From DASXRC01 sp036506795 (GTDB taxonomy: Bacteria; Actinomycetota; Actinomycetes; Mycobacteriales; Micromonosporaceae), in the NCBI GenBank assembly GCA_036506795.1, contig DASXRC010000021.1:20471-84470 (forward strand): a stretch of DNA of 64,000 nt, written 5' to 3'. The position numbers and the translations under genes were made by a program. The notes beneath the pieces were generated by a model that saw nothing but the letters and a program-made list of their open reading frames with translations, was not told the DNA's origin and did no database searches. Position 1 is the stretch's first letter; every line of letters starts with the position of its first letter. Positions 45,467-54,694 of the stretch are shown piece by piece.

Positions 45467-46524
45467 GCCGCTCCTTCCTGGACGGCGTACTCGCGCAGCC
45501 GGACAACCTGGCGCAGTCCGCGTCGGTGGTACGGGCGGCGCTCGCCGGACCGGTTGGCGCTCGAGCGGCGGCCGCGGTGGAACGTGGCTGCCTGCTCGCC
45601 TTCGGCATGGGTGCGAGCGCGCACGCCGCGGCCGGCTTCGCGGCCTCGATGCGGGGGACGGGCCGGCCCGCCGTTGCGGTCAGCGCGGCCGACCTCGACA
45701 CGGGTTCGCCGGCCGGCCTCGCGGCCGCTTACCTGGCGATCAGCCAGTCGGGGCGCAGCCGGGAGACTGTCGAGGCCCTGGCTGCTGCTCCGGCCGCCGG
45801 CCCATCGGACGCCGGCTCGTCGACCCGGCTCGCGCTGACCAACGAGCCGGACGGCCCGCTTGGCACCCTCGCCGACGTAGTGCTGCCGCTCGGCTGTGGG
45901 GCCGACACCAGAGTCTCGACACTGAGCTACACGGCCACGTTGCAGGCGCTCGGCCTGCTCGCCGACCGCGTCACGGGCCGGTTGTCGGCGGACTGGGCGG
46001 CGTTGCCGGCGCTCGCTTCCGAGGTGCTGAGTCGGGAGGTGGACGCACTCGTGGCGACGCTCGTCGACGTCGACAGCGTCGACGTGGTCGGCTCGGGCGT
46101 GCATGTGGCAACGGCGGGTGCGGTCGCGTTGCTGCTGCGCGAGGCCGTCCACCTGCCGGCGGCCGGCTTCGCCACCCGGGAGTACCTGCATGGTCCGTTG
46201 GAGACGGTCGGGCCGCGCCAGGCCGTGCTCCTGTTCGGGTCCGGCCGGGAGGTGCCGCTGGCGGCCTCGCTCGCCGGGCACGGCGCGGACGTCGTTCTGC
46301 TGACGGACGTGGAGATCGACGAGCCCGCCCCGCACCTGCGGGTGTTTCGGCTGCCTCCGGCGCCCGGCCTGGCCGGCTGCGTGCTGGACGTCCTTCCGGT
46401 CCAGCTGGCAGCCGCCGCGGTCGCCCAGCGTACGGGCCGGGCCATCGAGCTGCGACACATGCCCGCCGACACCAAGCTGAGCGCCAACGCGGAGCCACGA
46501 GGTGTCTCGATGGGACCTACCTGA
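45463..46524 (+). CDS. SIS-domain sugar-phosphate isomerase/deaminase-like
   Basis: A 353-residue protein with two SIS domains like the isomerase half of GlmS and AgaS/NagB-II deaminases. Visible: CLLAFGMGASAHAAAGFAAS in the first, AISQSGRSRETVEAL (phosphate-binding Ser cluster), and the second domain with GSGVHVATAGAVALLLREAV and REYLHGPLE. Expected to act on glucosamine-6-phosphate or a related amino sugar, in line with the transporter and hydrolases. It is the last gene of the operon; its stop lies inside a large hairpin. Confidence 0.88.
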   Translation: MSRSFLDGVLAQPDNLAQSASVVRAALAGPVGARAAAAVERGCLLAFGMGASAHAAAGFAASMRGTGRPAVAVSAADLDTGSPAGLAAAYLAISQSGRSRETVEALAAAPAAGPSDAGSSTRLALTNEPDGPLGTLADVVLPLGCGADTRVSTLSYTATLQALGLLADRVTGRLSADWAALPALASEVLSREVDALVATLVDVDSVDVVGSGVHVATAGAVALLLREAVHLPAAGFATREYLHGPLETVGPRQAVLLFGSGREVPLAASLAGHGADVVLLTDVEIDEPAPHLRVFRLPPAPGLAGCVLDVLPVQLAAAAVAQRTGRAIELRHMPADTKLSANAEPRGVSMGPT

Positions 46525-46585
46525 CCTGATTCGAATATGGATCGGCGGGGAAACTGCCGACTCATTTCTGAATCAGGTCAGGTAG
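46517..46585. terminator. Bidirectional terminator hairpin
   Basis: CTACCTGACCTGATTC (46517-46532) pairs perfectly with GAATCAGGTCAGGTAG (46570-46585); a nested CGGC...GCCG lies in the 37-nt loop. The left arm includes the stop codon of the SIS gene, and the right arm ends 33 bp before the end of the converging GH2 gene. It is placed to stop both operons. Confidence 0.78.
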
Positions 46586-46617
46586 GACGTTGCGCAATAC
46601 CTCTCGGTCGCTGCGGG

Positions 46618-49275
46618 CTATGGGATCGGTGCCGACGTCGTCGGCGCGTTGTACCCCCGCACCCGCAGGTACGGCGCCTGGCCGCTGAGGTCGCTCGTCT
46701 GGTACGACGCTGTGATCGTGGTTGACTCGCCCGGCCAGAGCGAGACGTAGTTGTCGGTGTAGCTGACGGGCACCACCTCGGTGCCGCCGTTGCCGGCGGT
46801 CACTTCGGGCCGGACGAAGAAGGCGATGTTCGTCGGGTCGGTGTTGGTCAGCAAGATCTGCACGGTCTGCTGTGTCCCGGAGACCGTGCGCGTCGCCGTA
46901 GCCGTCAGGCTCGGGTTGGACGCCAGGGCGTTGAGCCCGGTCAGGTTCGCGTAGCTCCGGACCGACGTCTTGTACCACGTGCTCCTGTTCGCGAGCTGAT
47001 CCGGGCTGGTCGAGTACCAGTAGAGGTTGTTGCTCACCAGCGAACCGGTCGAGTCCCGCAGCTGAAGGCGGATGAAATATGTGGTGGACAGCCCGGTCGC
47101 CGCGGGAATCGTGAACAGCTGCGTCGAGGCGTTGGCCGGCGCGCTCGCCGGCACCTGTGTGGTGTACGCCTGGCTCAGCGCCGGCACGTTGTAGAGCGTC
47201 GCGCTCGCGGTCAGGTTCGTGCGGCCGGCGAGCGTCGAGTTCACCACGTATACGTTCCGCGTGGCGTAGTCGTAGGCGATGTGGATCGGCTCGTTGGCCT
47301 TTCTGCTGCCGAAGTAGCCGCCGCCGGGCTTGAAGTAGTAGTCGTAGAGGTTCCAGTGCACGGAGGGCCAGGCGTTGTTCTGCATCCAGAAGATGACGCC
47401 GAACGACTGCGTGAACTCGTGCGAGTTCCAGGCCTCGAAGAACGACCGGGTGTTCTCGTAGTTCTGCAGCTCGGACTTGCGGGAGTAGTCACCGATCCCG
47501 TCGTATGCGCCGTACCGGCTGCTCACGCCCTCGTTGAACGCCTTCGTGTTGTCGAAGACGCTGTGCGCCTTGCCCGAGTGGTAGTTCCAGGCACTGCTGG
47601 TGGGCGACTGGTCGGCCGGTGCCAGGAACCGCTGGATGCTCTCGAGCGGTGGCGGCGACTCGGTGCCCTCCTCGGCGTTGGTGCCGAACGCGCTGCCGGC
47701 CCGCGTCGTGTCCCACCACAGCACCGGCGGCTCCCACACGTAGGGGCCGTCCATCTTCATCCCGGCGTCCGGGTTGGACCAGGTGGCGACGTTGTCGAGC
47801 GTCGGGTTCTGCCAGTGCAGGCGGCTCGCGATGTCCTTGTACGCCGTGAGGTGCGCGGCGGTCGGCGGCTGGTCGCTGCCGTACGCCCAGACAAAGGGGC
47901 TCGCGTGCGCGCGCAACGCGCGCATCTGGCTCTCGAGGGAGGCGGTGGCGACCTGCTCCTGCTCGGCCGACCAGCCGTTGTCGTTCTCCCAGGCGCTGCA
48001 GCACACGAAGCCTGGCAAGATCATGACGCCGGCCCGGTCCGCGAGGTCGTACAGCTCCTCGTTCCCGAGCGTGCCCTCCAGGCGGATCGTGTTGAGCCCC
48101 ATGTCCTTTACGTACTGGACGTGGGCGGCGTTTGTCTTCGTATCCCAGCGCTGCAACATGTCCCACATGTAGCCGCCGCCACGGAAGAAGATCGGTTGGC
48201 CGTTCACCCGGTATCCGACGAACGAGGTGCCCTGGACGGTCGTCCGGTAGTCGGTGAACTGCCGTACGCCGAAGTCGATCGAGCGGGTATCCGACATGGC
48301 CCCGCCGACGGCCGCCGAAACGCTGAGGTTGTACAGCTCCGGGCTGCCGAACTGGTATGGCCACCACAGGACGGGGTTGATGAGGTGCAGCTGGGGGTAC
48401 GCGGCCGGGTCGAACACGACCTCGCGGCGCTCGTTGGCGGCCAGCGTCACGGATTGGCTGACCGTGACGGTCGAACCGGCCTTGGAGATCGTGCCGCTGA
48501 CGGTGGCCGTCACCGGAGCGTTGGTCGCGTTCACCGCGTCGACGTAGACGGTCAGGTCGGCCGCGTTGGTCGCCGGCAGCGGCAGCGTCGTCCGCACGTA
48601 CGGGTCTCGGAGCGCGACCGGCCCGGTCGTCTCCAGCAGCGACTTGCCCCATAGACCGGCGTTCATGTCCGGCGCCTCGGGATTCCAGTCCACGGTGCAG
48701 AAGGACAGGTCGTTGCAGCCGTGCGCGGGCGGGGTCACCAGGATCGCCAACGCGTTGGCGGCGCCGGGCCGGATCAGGCCCCCGACGTTGTATTCGTGCC
48801 GGGCCATCGTGCCGACCGCGTTCGCGTCCAGCTGCGTGCCGTTGAGCCAGATCTGGGCACGGTAGCTGATGCCCTTGAAGCGCAGCCAGTACGCCTGATC
48901 CGCCGCGGCTGGGGGCGCCGTGAACTCGCCCCGGAACCACCAGTTCTGCCGCGTCAGGTCGGGGACGGACTGCAGGTTCTTACCGAAGTAGATGTCCTGG
49001 TAGACGTTATTGGCAACGAGACCGGCGAGCACGGTCGACGGCAGCGAGATCGGACTCCAGCCGGTGGTGCCGTAACCGACCTGCGAGATGGTCGCACCGG
49101 AGTCGGTGACCGTGGTGGCCGAGCGAAGCGTCCAGCCGGCGGACAGTTCGCTGGAACCGACGGTCGCGGCATCGGCCGGACCGATCCCGACGACGCCCAG
49201 GCCGAACACAAGGGCCAGCGCCGTCGTCACGACCGCGAACGGGCGGCGCCGCCGTGGGGCTGTGTGTCGAGACAT
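46618..49275 (-). CDS. Secreted GH2 exo-beta-D-glucosaminidase-like hydrolase
   Basis: An 885-residue enzyme with signal peptide (RRRRPFAVVTTALALVFGLG to ADAAT). Order: N-terminal sugar-binding domain, Ig-like domain, TIM barrel, two beta domains. In the barrel, YGSD places Asp468, and NAEEG places Glu535; these correspond to the catalytic pair Asp469 and Glu541 of the Amycolatopsis CsxA exo-chitosanase, from memory. The C-terminal VSLWPGESTTITA also fits CsxA-like enzymes. It would remove glucosamine from the non-reducing end of chitosan oligomers; a mannosidase-type activity cannot be excluded. Start 49275 is supported by GGGAGG. Confidence 0.87.
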   Translation of the reverse strand: MSRHTAPRRRRPFAVVTTALALVFGLGVVGIGPADAATVGSSELSAGWTLRSATTVTDSGATISQVGYGTTGWSPISLPSTVLAGLVANNVYQDIYFGKNLQSVPDLTRQNWWFRGEFTAPPAAADQAYWLRFKGISYRAQIWLNGTQLDANAVGTMARHEYNVGGLIRPGAANALAILVTPPAHGCNDLSFCTVDWNPEAPDMNAGLWGKSLLETTGPVALRDPYVRTTLPLPATNAADLTVYVDAVNATNAPVTATVSGTISKAGSTVTVSQSVTLAANERREVVFDPAAYPQLHLINPVLWWPYQFGSPELYNLSVSAAVGGAMSDTRSIDFGVRQFTDYRTTVQGTSFVGYRVNGQPIFFRGGGYMWDMLQRWDTKTNAAHVQYVKDMGLNTIRLEGTLGNEELYDLADRAGVMILPGFVCCSAWENDNGWSAEQEQVATASLESQMRALRAHASPFVWAYGSDQPPTAAHLTAYKDIASRLHWQNPTLDNVATWSNPDAGMKMDGPYVWEPPVLWWDTTRAGSAFGTNAEEGTESPPPLESIQRFLAPADQSPTSSAWNYHSGKAHSVFDNTKAFNEGVSSRYGAYDGIGDYSRKSELQNYENTRSFFEAWNSHEFTQSFGVIFWMQNNAWPSVHWNLYDYYFKPGGGYFGSRKANEPIHIAYDYATRNVYVVNSTLAGRTNLTASATLYNVPALSQAYTTQVPASAPANASTQLFTIPAATGLSTTYFIRLQLRDSTGSLVSNNLYWYSTSPDQLANRSTWYKTSVRSYANLTGLNALASNPSLTATATRTVSGTQQTVQILLTNTDPTNIAFFVRPEVTAGNGGTEVVPVSYTDNYVSLWPGESTTITASYQTSDLSGQAPYLRVRGYNAPTTSAPIP

Positions 49276-49286
49276 GCGTGGCCTCC

Positions 49287-50918
49287 CTACGATCCGACCG
49301 GCCAGGTCACTTGCTTGGAGGGGTAGTAGTTGATGCCCATCACCCGCCAGCGCGGACCCTGGGCGCCGAGTCGCTGGGCGAACGCCGTCCAGTCGTGCGT
49401 GGCCTGGGGCGACCAGCCGAGCTCGGCGATCGCGGGCAGCCGCGGGAACGCCATGTACTCGATGTCGGCCAGCGTCTCGATCGTCTCCGTCCACAGTGGC
49501 GCCTCGACGCCGAGCACCGACGCCTCACCGACACCGCTCAGGTAGTTGCCGGGGTCCCAGCCGTACGCGGTCTGGACCTCGATGTAGCCCGCCCAGCGTT
49601 GGCCGAGCCTCGTGCGGGGGCTGTACTTCATGTCGAGGTACGTGTGGTTGGCCGGCGACATCACGACCTTGGTGCCGTGCATGGCGGCGTCCGCCACCGC
49701 CTGGTCCGTCGTCGTCGTACCCCAGAACTGGGCGACGACGGCGGACGTCGGGATCTGAGCGTGGACGACGTCGTGCCAACCGAGGAGTGTCTTCCCGTGC
49801 GCGGCCACGATCTGCTGGACGCGGACGATGAACGTGTTGTAGTCGGCCGCCGTGGTCGAGCTGGCCTCGTCTCCACCGATGTGCAGGTAGGGCCCGGGCG
49901 TCATCGCCGCGATCTCGCCGAGCACCTGGTCGACGAACGTGTAGGTGATCTCCTTGCTCACGCAGAGCGAGCTGAAACCGACCTTCGTGCCGGTGTAGAG
50001 CCTCGGTGCGACGCCCGAGCAGTTGAGCTCCGCGTACGAGGCCAGCGCTGCGTTGGTGTGCCCCGGCATGTCGATCTCCGGTATCACCGTGATGTACCGC
50101 GACGCGGCGTACGCGACGATGGCCCGGTATTCCTCCTGTGTGTAGTAGCCACCCGGGCCGCCGCCGACCTCGGTGCTTCCGCCGTAGATCGCGAGGTTCG
50201 GCCAGCTGTTGATGACGATGCGCCAGCCCTGGTCATCGGAGAGATGCAGGTGCAGCCGGTTTACCTTGTAGAGCGCTATCTCGTCGATGTACCGCTCCAC
50301 GACCGACACCGGGAAGAAGTGCCGTGCGACGTCCAGCATCGCGCCCCGGTGGGAGAACCGCGGATAGTCGACGATGCGCCCGCCGGCGACGGCCCACGGC
50401 CCCGGCTGCACCGTGGCGCTCTCGACCGCCGGCGGCAGCAACTGGCGCAGCGTCTGCACGCCGGCGAACAGGCCCGCGGGTTGGTTGGCGCGGATGACGA
50501 TCGATTGGGCGGTGACGTCTAGTTGGTACCCCTCCGCGCCGGCGACGGCCGGAGCCCCCGACAGCAGCAGGACGATGCTGTCGCTGGGCACCGTGCTCGG
50601 CGCGTCGGCCACCGGCAGCGGGTAGCCGGTCGAGCGGCGCAGCAACGTGGCGAGGTAGCTCCCGATATCGGCAGCGGGTGCCGAGCCGGCTTCGGTGTAG
50701 ACGGTCGTGGTCGCCGTGACGGTGTTCGTGACGCCCGCGGTCGGTGTCACGCTGGCGGGCGCCGGCACGACGGAGGTCAGCGACACCAGGGCGGCGGGGG
50801 AGATCGGTTGCGGTGACGTGGGGTGTGCGTCGACCGCCGTCCCTGCGCCGGTCGTCATGGCGGTGGCCACCAGCGCAAGGCTCAGAGAGGCGAAGGGATG
50901 TCTGGCGGGAATCGTCAT
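49287..50918 (-). CDS. Secreted GH20 beta-N-acetylhexosaminidase
   Basis: A 543-residue GH20 enzyme with a signal peptide (PFASLSLALVATAMTTGAG). The N-terminal alpha/beta domain is followed by the catalytic barrel: HLHLSDDQGWR, PEIDMPGHT and LHIGGDEA, with the catalytic Asp350-Glu351 pair. It releases terminal GlcNAc from chito-oligosaccharides by substrate-assisted catalysis. The ATG at 50918 has GGAGG. It is 11 bp upstream of the GH2 gene, so both are in one operon, preceded by the ROK-like site at 51036. Confidence 0.93.
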   Translation of the reverse strand: MTIPARHPFASLSLALVATAMTTGAGTAVDAHPTSPQPISPAALVSLTSVVPAPASVTPTAGVTNTVTATTTVYTEAGSAPAADIGSYLATLLRRSTGYPLPVADAPSTVPSDSIVLLLSGAPAVAGAEGYQLDVTAQSIVIRANQPAGLFAGVQTLRQLLPPAVESATVQPGPWAVAGGRIVDYPRFSHRGAMLDVARHFFPVSVVERYIDEIALYKVNRLHLHLSDDQGWRIVINSWPNLAIYGGSTEVGGGPGGYYTQEEYRAIVAYAASRYITVIPEIDMPGHTNAALASYAELNCSGVAPRLYTGTKVGFSSLCVSKEITYTFVDQVLGEIAAMTPGPYLHIGGDEASSTTAADYNTFIVRVQQIVAAHGKTLLGWHDVVHAQIPTSAVVAQFWGTTTTDQAVADAAMHGTKVVMSPANHTYLDMKYSPRTRLGQRWAGYIEVQTAYGWDPGNYLSGVGEASVLGVEAPLWTETIETLADIEYMAFPRLPAIAELGWSPQATHDWTAFAQRLGAQGPRWRVMGINYYPSKQVTWPVGS

Positions 50919-51020
50919 GGCCGTCCTCCGGGGGAACGCGTCCAGCCCCGGCTGAGGTCGGCCGCGGTCGGACGCTTGCATCGACGATTGTCAGTAGCCA
51001 GACGCCACCATAGTCCCGTG

Positions 51021-51047
51021 ATATTTGTAAGGCAAGCTGCTTAACAG
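51021..51047 (-). promoter_or_regulatory. ROK-type operator upstream of the hydrolase operon
   Basis: On the minus strand this reads CTGTTAAGCAGCTTGCC followed by TTACAAATAT. The run TGTTAAGCAGC is identical to the site at 42301 between the ROK gene and the ABC operon. It lies about 120 bp before the GH20 start and overlaps the stop codon of the next upstream gene. An AT-rich stretch of this kind is rare in this DNA. Confidence 0.62.
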
Positions 51048-52387
51048 TCCGTGTGAAAGACGGGTCGTGGGGGCTGCGCGCGGCGCACCGGGACCAGGCA
51101 GGCGACGACGACCGCGGTGAGCATCCGGGCGTTGCTCCAGATCGGCGGTCCGAGCGCGGTGACCGGAAGGATCATCGTGGCCAGGACGGCCGCGCTCCAT
51201 GCGCGCTGCGCCCCGGCCGATCCGCGCACCGGCAGCAGCGCCGCCATCACCAGCCAGGCCTGATGGTGCGTCCAGGACACCGGCGAGATGACAACGCTCG
51301 CGGCGCCCGCGAGCGTCGTCGCGGACAGCCAGTCGCCGTCGCGGCCCAGGCGTCCCGCGCGTCGCAGTGCGATCGCGGCTACCGCGCCGGCCACGGCGAG
51401 AGCCGCAATCGAGCGGTTCGGCTCGGCCATGCCCAGCCGCATCAGTGCGCCATTGAGGGACTGGTTGCCCACCGAGGTGATGGGCCCGAGCCGGCTCGGG
51501 TGCCAGACGTGTGCGCTCCAGAATTGCCACGAGTCGGCAGGCAGCAGGGCCCACCCGAGCGCGCCGCACGCCGCGAATGTGGACGCGGCCACGAGCGCGG
51601 CCCGTCGGCGGCCGGCGAGCCAGAGCACGGGAACGAAGATCAACGGTGTGAGCTTGAGCGCCGCCGCGCATCCCACGAGGACCCCCTGGTACCGGCTGTT
51701 CCGCATGCCGATGGTGTCCACGACGACGAGCGCCGCCAGGATGATGCTTATCTGTCCGAAGTGGAGCGCAGAGGAGACCGGGGCCGACAGCAGCAGCGCC
51801 GCGGCGATCCCGACGGCGGGCACGGCGCGCGGCAGCCGAGTGGCCGGGGCCGCCAGGGTCGACAGCGCCACGACGGCACCGACCGTGAGCAGCGTCCACG
51901 CCACCTGCAGCGGCAGCGTCGCGGCAAGCGACAGCGGCCAGAGAACCAGACCGGCGAACGGCGGGTACGTGAACGCCGCGTGGTTGGCGCCGGTCTCGGC
52001 GTACAGGCTCGCGCCGTCCCGGAGACCGTGGACGGCGCCGAGGTATATGCCGAGGTCGGATAGGCGCGCCCCGGCGGGCCGGGACAGGGCGGCGTACGAC
52101 TCGATCGCCGCGATCGTCGCGGCCGTGAGCCACCACACCGCCGTCCGGACCGCCTCCCGGCGGCCGGTCGCGGCCGCGGCGGCGCCGGCCGGGGTGAGGC
52201 GGTAGCGGCGCCGCCCGTTGTCATGCCACCGAGACTGGATCAGGCCGGTGCGCTCGAGGCGGACGAGGGCCGGGTAGAGCCGGCCACTCGTCAGGCCGGT
52301 GTGGCGCAGGAGGTCGAGACCGTACCGCTCGGAGCCGGAGCCGTCGCGCAGTGCCGACAACACCGCCGTCGCGGCCGACCCACCCAT
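51041..52387 (-). CDS. PadR domain fused to DUF2029/GT87 membrane glycosyltransferase
   Basis: A 448-residue fusion in one frame. Residues 1-75 are a PadR winged helix: AVLSALRDGSGSERYGLDLL then RHTGLTSGRLYPALVRLERTG and RRRYRLTPAG. From about 85 to the end is a polytopic membrane protein of the DUF2029/GT87 polyprenol-phosphate-mannose glycosyltransferase type: DLGIYLGAVHGLRDGASLYA then AFTYPPFAGLVLWPL, HFGQISIILA and LKLTPLIFVPVLWL. Coupling a DNA-binding regulator to a membrane enzyme is unusual. An alternative is read-through of two former genes. The ATG overlaps a PadR-like operator. Confidence 0.85.
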   Translation of the reverse strand: MGGSAATAVLSALRDGSGSERYGLDLLRHTGLTSGRLYPALVRLERTGLIQSRWHDNGRRRYRLTPAGAAAAATGRREAVRTAVWWLTAATIAAIESYAALSRPAGARLSDLGIYLGAVHGLRDGASLYAETGANHAAFTYPPFAGLVLWPLSLAATLPLQVAWTLLTVGAVVALSTLAAPATRLPRAVPAVGIAAALLLSAPVSSALHFGQISIILAALVVVDTIGMRNSRYQGVLVGCAAALKLTPLIFVPVLWLAGRRRAALVAASTFAACGALGWALLPADSWQFWSAHVWHPSRLGPITSVGNQSLNGALMRLGMAEPNRSIAALAVAGAVAAIALRRAGRLGRDGDWLSATTLAGAASVVISPVSWTHHQAWLVMAALLPVRGSAGAQRAWSAAVLATMILPVTALGPPIWSNARMLTAVVVACLVPVRRAQPPRPVFHTDC

Positions 52388-52403
52388 GTACGGAACTCTA
52401 CAT
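52386..52403. promoter_or_regulatory. PadR-like operator overlapping start codon
   Basis: ATGTA-N8-TACAT with core CGGAACTC. PadR-family operators are typically ATGT-N8-ACAT-like palindromes. The half-site and the block GAACTCTACATAG are repeated at 54693-54712 before the other PadR gene. The site covers the ATG of the fused PadR-GT87 gene, so binding would block its transcription. Confidence 0.68.
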
Positions 52404-52421
52404 AGGGTCCCGCCATGTCCA

Positions 52422-54368
52422 CTACGAGCGAGCGGACACGTCGGATCCGATCCACCGGGCGGCGAGTACGCCGAGCACGACAGCGAGCCCTATCCGGCCG
52501 ACCGCATTCGTGGCGAACCCGAAGCCGAAGACGTTGGAGTTGTGAGCGATGCGGGCGAGCGTCGTGCCGACCAGACCGTCGGGTTGGCGCAGGGCGTCCG
52601 AGACCGGCAGGCTGAGGACCGCGGCGCCAGCGGCGAGCAGGAGCCACCGGGTGGCCTGCGGTACGCGCCGAGCGGTCCCGTCCCACCTCGCCGCCGCGAG
52701 CGCGACAACCACGAGCAGCACCTGGACGAGGAGCGGCGCGCGCGGCGATGACCACGCGTGGGCGGCGGGTCCCGCCACGACGAGCAGCGGCACGCCGGCC
52801 ACCGCCACCGTCGCGGTGCGACCCAACCGCGACCGCCGGCTGGCCTGCGCCGCCGTCACCGCCATTAGCCAGGTCAGGGCGGCGAGCAGCGGGGCGCTGA
52901 CGGCGACAGACCCCGTCGAGTCGAGCTCCTCGGACCTCGGGGCCGCCCACGCCGCGACCACGGCGATCGCGACCAGAGTGGCCCGCGCGGCGCGGTCGGT
53001 GGTGCCGCGTCCGACGAGTTGATGCGAGGCAAGCACCGCGCCACAGATGGTGGCGCAGCCCACCATGCCGAGCGCGACCGCGGTCGCGAGGCCGGGTCGC
53101 TGGGCGAAATCGGCGACCCGGTCGCCGGCATACAGCACGGTGACCGCGCCGACTGCCGGGACTACCACCGGACCGCGGCCCGCGAGGACGACGACCAACG
53201 CGGACCCGATCAGCACGATCGCGGACGTCCGCAGCGCCCGGCCGGCCGAGGAGGAGTCCGGGTCGTGGACCAGGGCGGCGTGGTACACCCAGAGGGCGAG
53301 GCCGACCACCCCGAGAGCCGCCGCCAGGGTGCGCTCCGGCGTCCGGCGCCGCGCCGGAGCCTCGTCGGCGGCCGCCGCAGCGGAGGTGCCGACGGTGCCG
53401 CGGGCGGCCCGCATGGCGTACGCGACGAGGAAAGTCGAGCACAGCAGCAGCGGGCCGACCATCGCCGAGACATTGCCGAGCAGGATGTCGGACGCTCGGA
53501 CGGCGGCCCGACCGTCGAGCGACGGCCCCGCGTCGGCGAGGACCCGGCCGAAGCCGGCGGTGCCACCCGGCAGCAGCGCCAGCGGGAACCACGCGGGCGC
53601 CGAGCCGAGGCCGATCTCGAGGCTTGCCGCGGCGTGCAGGGAGCCGCCCACGGCGGCGCACTCAAGCGCGATCGCGGCACCCGCGGTCGCCACGAGCTGC
53701 CCGAGCCGGCGGCGTCCGGCGCCGATGAGCCGCATCGCGAGACCGGCGGCGACCGCGGTCAGCACCGTCCAGGCCGCAATACCCGGCGTGATGTCGATCC
53801 ACCCCATGAAGGGCATGACCGCGATCTCGTTGCCGATCAGGAGGAAGAGGTACATCGTCAGGCCGAGCGGCACGGTGGAGAGCGCGACCCTCGGGGCCGA
53901 TCGGGGCGCCGGCGCGAACGCGCCCCGTCGCGCGGCCACGCCTCCGAGCCACCACATGGCTGTGGCGGCCGCGGCCACGAGCAGGACGTTCACGGCGATC
54001 GCCGGGCCGGTGGCCAGGTGCGGGTCGACGAGCCGGTAGGCGTCGTGCACGGCGTTGAACAGGGCCGCCGCCAGGAGTGTGACCCCTGCGGCGCCGGCCA
54101 GCGCGGTCAGTGCCCGGCCGAGGCCGGTTGCGCGATCGCGCCACGAGCTGGCCGGGGCGTCCTCGGCCTCCACCGCGGGTGAGCAGGCGAGGCTCGCGGC
54201 GAATGCGAGCATCCGCGCGGAGCGGGCGCACGAGCCGACCGTCGGGTCGGCGCGCAAGGCGGCGAGCTCAGCGTGCCACTCGCGGATCATGTCCGCCGAT
54301 ATGTCCTCGGGCCACCTCCGTCCGGCCTGGGCGATGCACGACTCGGTGAACCGATCGATCGCGTTCAT
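52422..54368 (-). CDS. Large multi-pass membrane protein, PadR-linked
   Basis: A 648-residue protein with about 17 hydrophobic segments and few soluble loops. Its N-terminal 60 residues are soluble: RRWPEDISADMIREWHAELA then ALRADPTVGSCARSARML, a pattern seen in membrane proteins encoded next to PadR regulators. I do not recognise a transporter or enzyme motif. The ATG overlaps the PadR stop by 4 bp, so the regulator and the membrane protein are co-translated. Probably a target of that PadR protein in an envelope-stress-type system (inference). Confidence 0.78.
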   Translation of the reverse strand: MNAIDRFTESCIAQAGRRWPEDISADMIREWHAELAALRADPTVGSCARSARMLAFAASLACSPAVEAEDAPASSWRDRATGLGRALTALAGAAGVTLLAAALFNAVHDAYRLVDPHLATGPAIAVNVLLVAAAATAMWWLGGVAARRGAFAPAPRSAPRVALSTVPLGLTMYLFLLIGNEIAVMPFMGWIDITPGIAAWTVLTAVAAGLAMRLIGAGRRRLGQLVATAGAAIALECAAVGGSLHAAASLEIGLGSAPAWFPLALLPGGTAGFGRVLADAGPSLDGRAAVRASDILLGNVSAMVGPLLLCSTFLVAYAMRAARGTVGTSAAAAADEAPARRRTPERTLAAALGVVGLALWVYHAALVHDPDSSSAGRALRTSAIVLIGSALVVVLAGRGPVVVPAVGAVTVLYAGDRVADFAQRPGLATAVALGMVGCATICGAVLASHQLVGRGTTDRAARATLVAIAVVAAWAAPRSEELDSTGSVAVSAPLLAALTWLMAVTAAQASRRSRLGRTATVAVAGVPLLVVAGPAAHAWSSPRAPLLVQVLLVVVALAAARWDGTARRVPQATRWLLLAAGAAVLSLPVSDALRQPDGLVGTTLARIAHNSNVFGFGFATNAVGRIGLAVVLGVLAARWIGSDVSARS

Positions 54369-54694
54369 GCTTCGCGCGCCCTTCCGATGACGCCGGTCGC
54401 GCGCGCCAGTTGCTGATTGAGCACGGCGATCTCGTGCCGAGCAAGGGCGGTGCCGTCGCGCGTGAGCCGGTAGTAGCGTCGGTTGGGCCGTCCCTCCGCG
54501 ACGGGGTTGATGTCCTCCCAGTGGGACTCCACCCAGCCGGCCCGCTCCAGCCGAACCAGGATCGGGTACAGCGTTCCGCTGGCCAGGCCGGTGTCGTGCA
54601 TGAGGTCGAGGCCGTACCGTTCGGCGGCCGGGTCGGCGAGCATCGCCGAGAGCACCTTCAGAACCGGTGTTGTGATACGGACGCCGGCAGCCAT
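54365..54694 (-). CDS. PadR family transcriptional regulator
   Basis: A 109-residue PadR protein: VLSAMLADPAAERYGLDLMH then DTGLASGTLYPILVRLERAG is the winged helix, followed by RRYYRLTRDGTALAR and a C-terminal helix for dimerisation. It is clearly related to the PadR domain of the gene at 51041. It is first in the operon, and its own ATG lies in the palindrome at 54693, which implies autoregulation. Confidence 0.92.
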   Translation of the reverse strand: MAAGVRITTPVLKVLSAMLADPAAERYGLDLMHDTGLASGTLYPILVRLERAGWVESHWEDINPVAEGRPNRRYYRLTRDGTALARHEIAVLNQQLARATGVIGRAREA

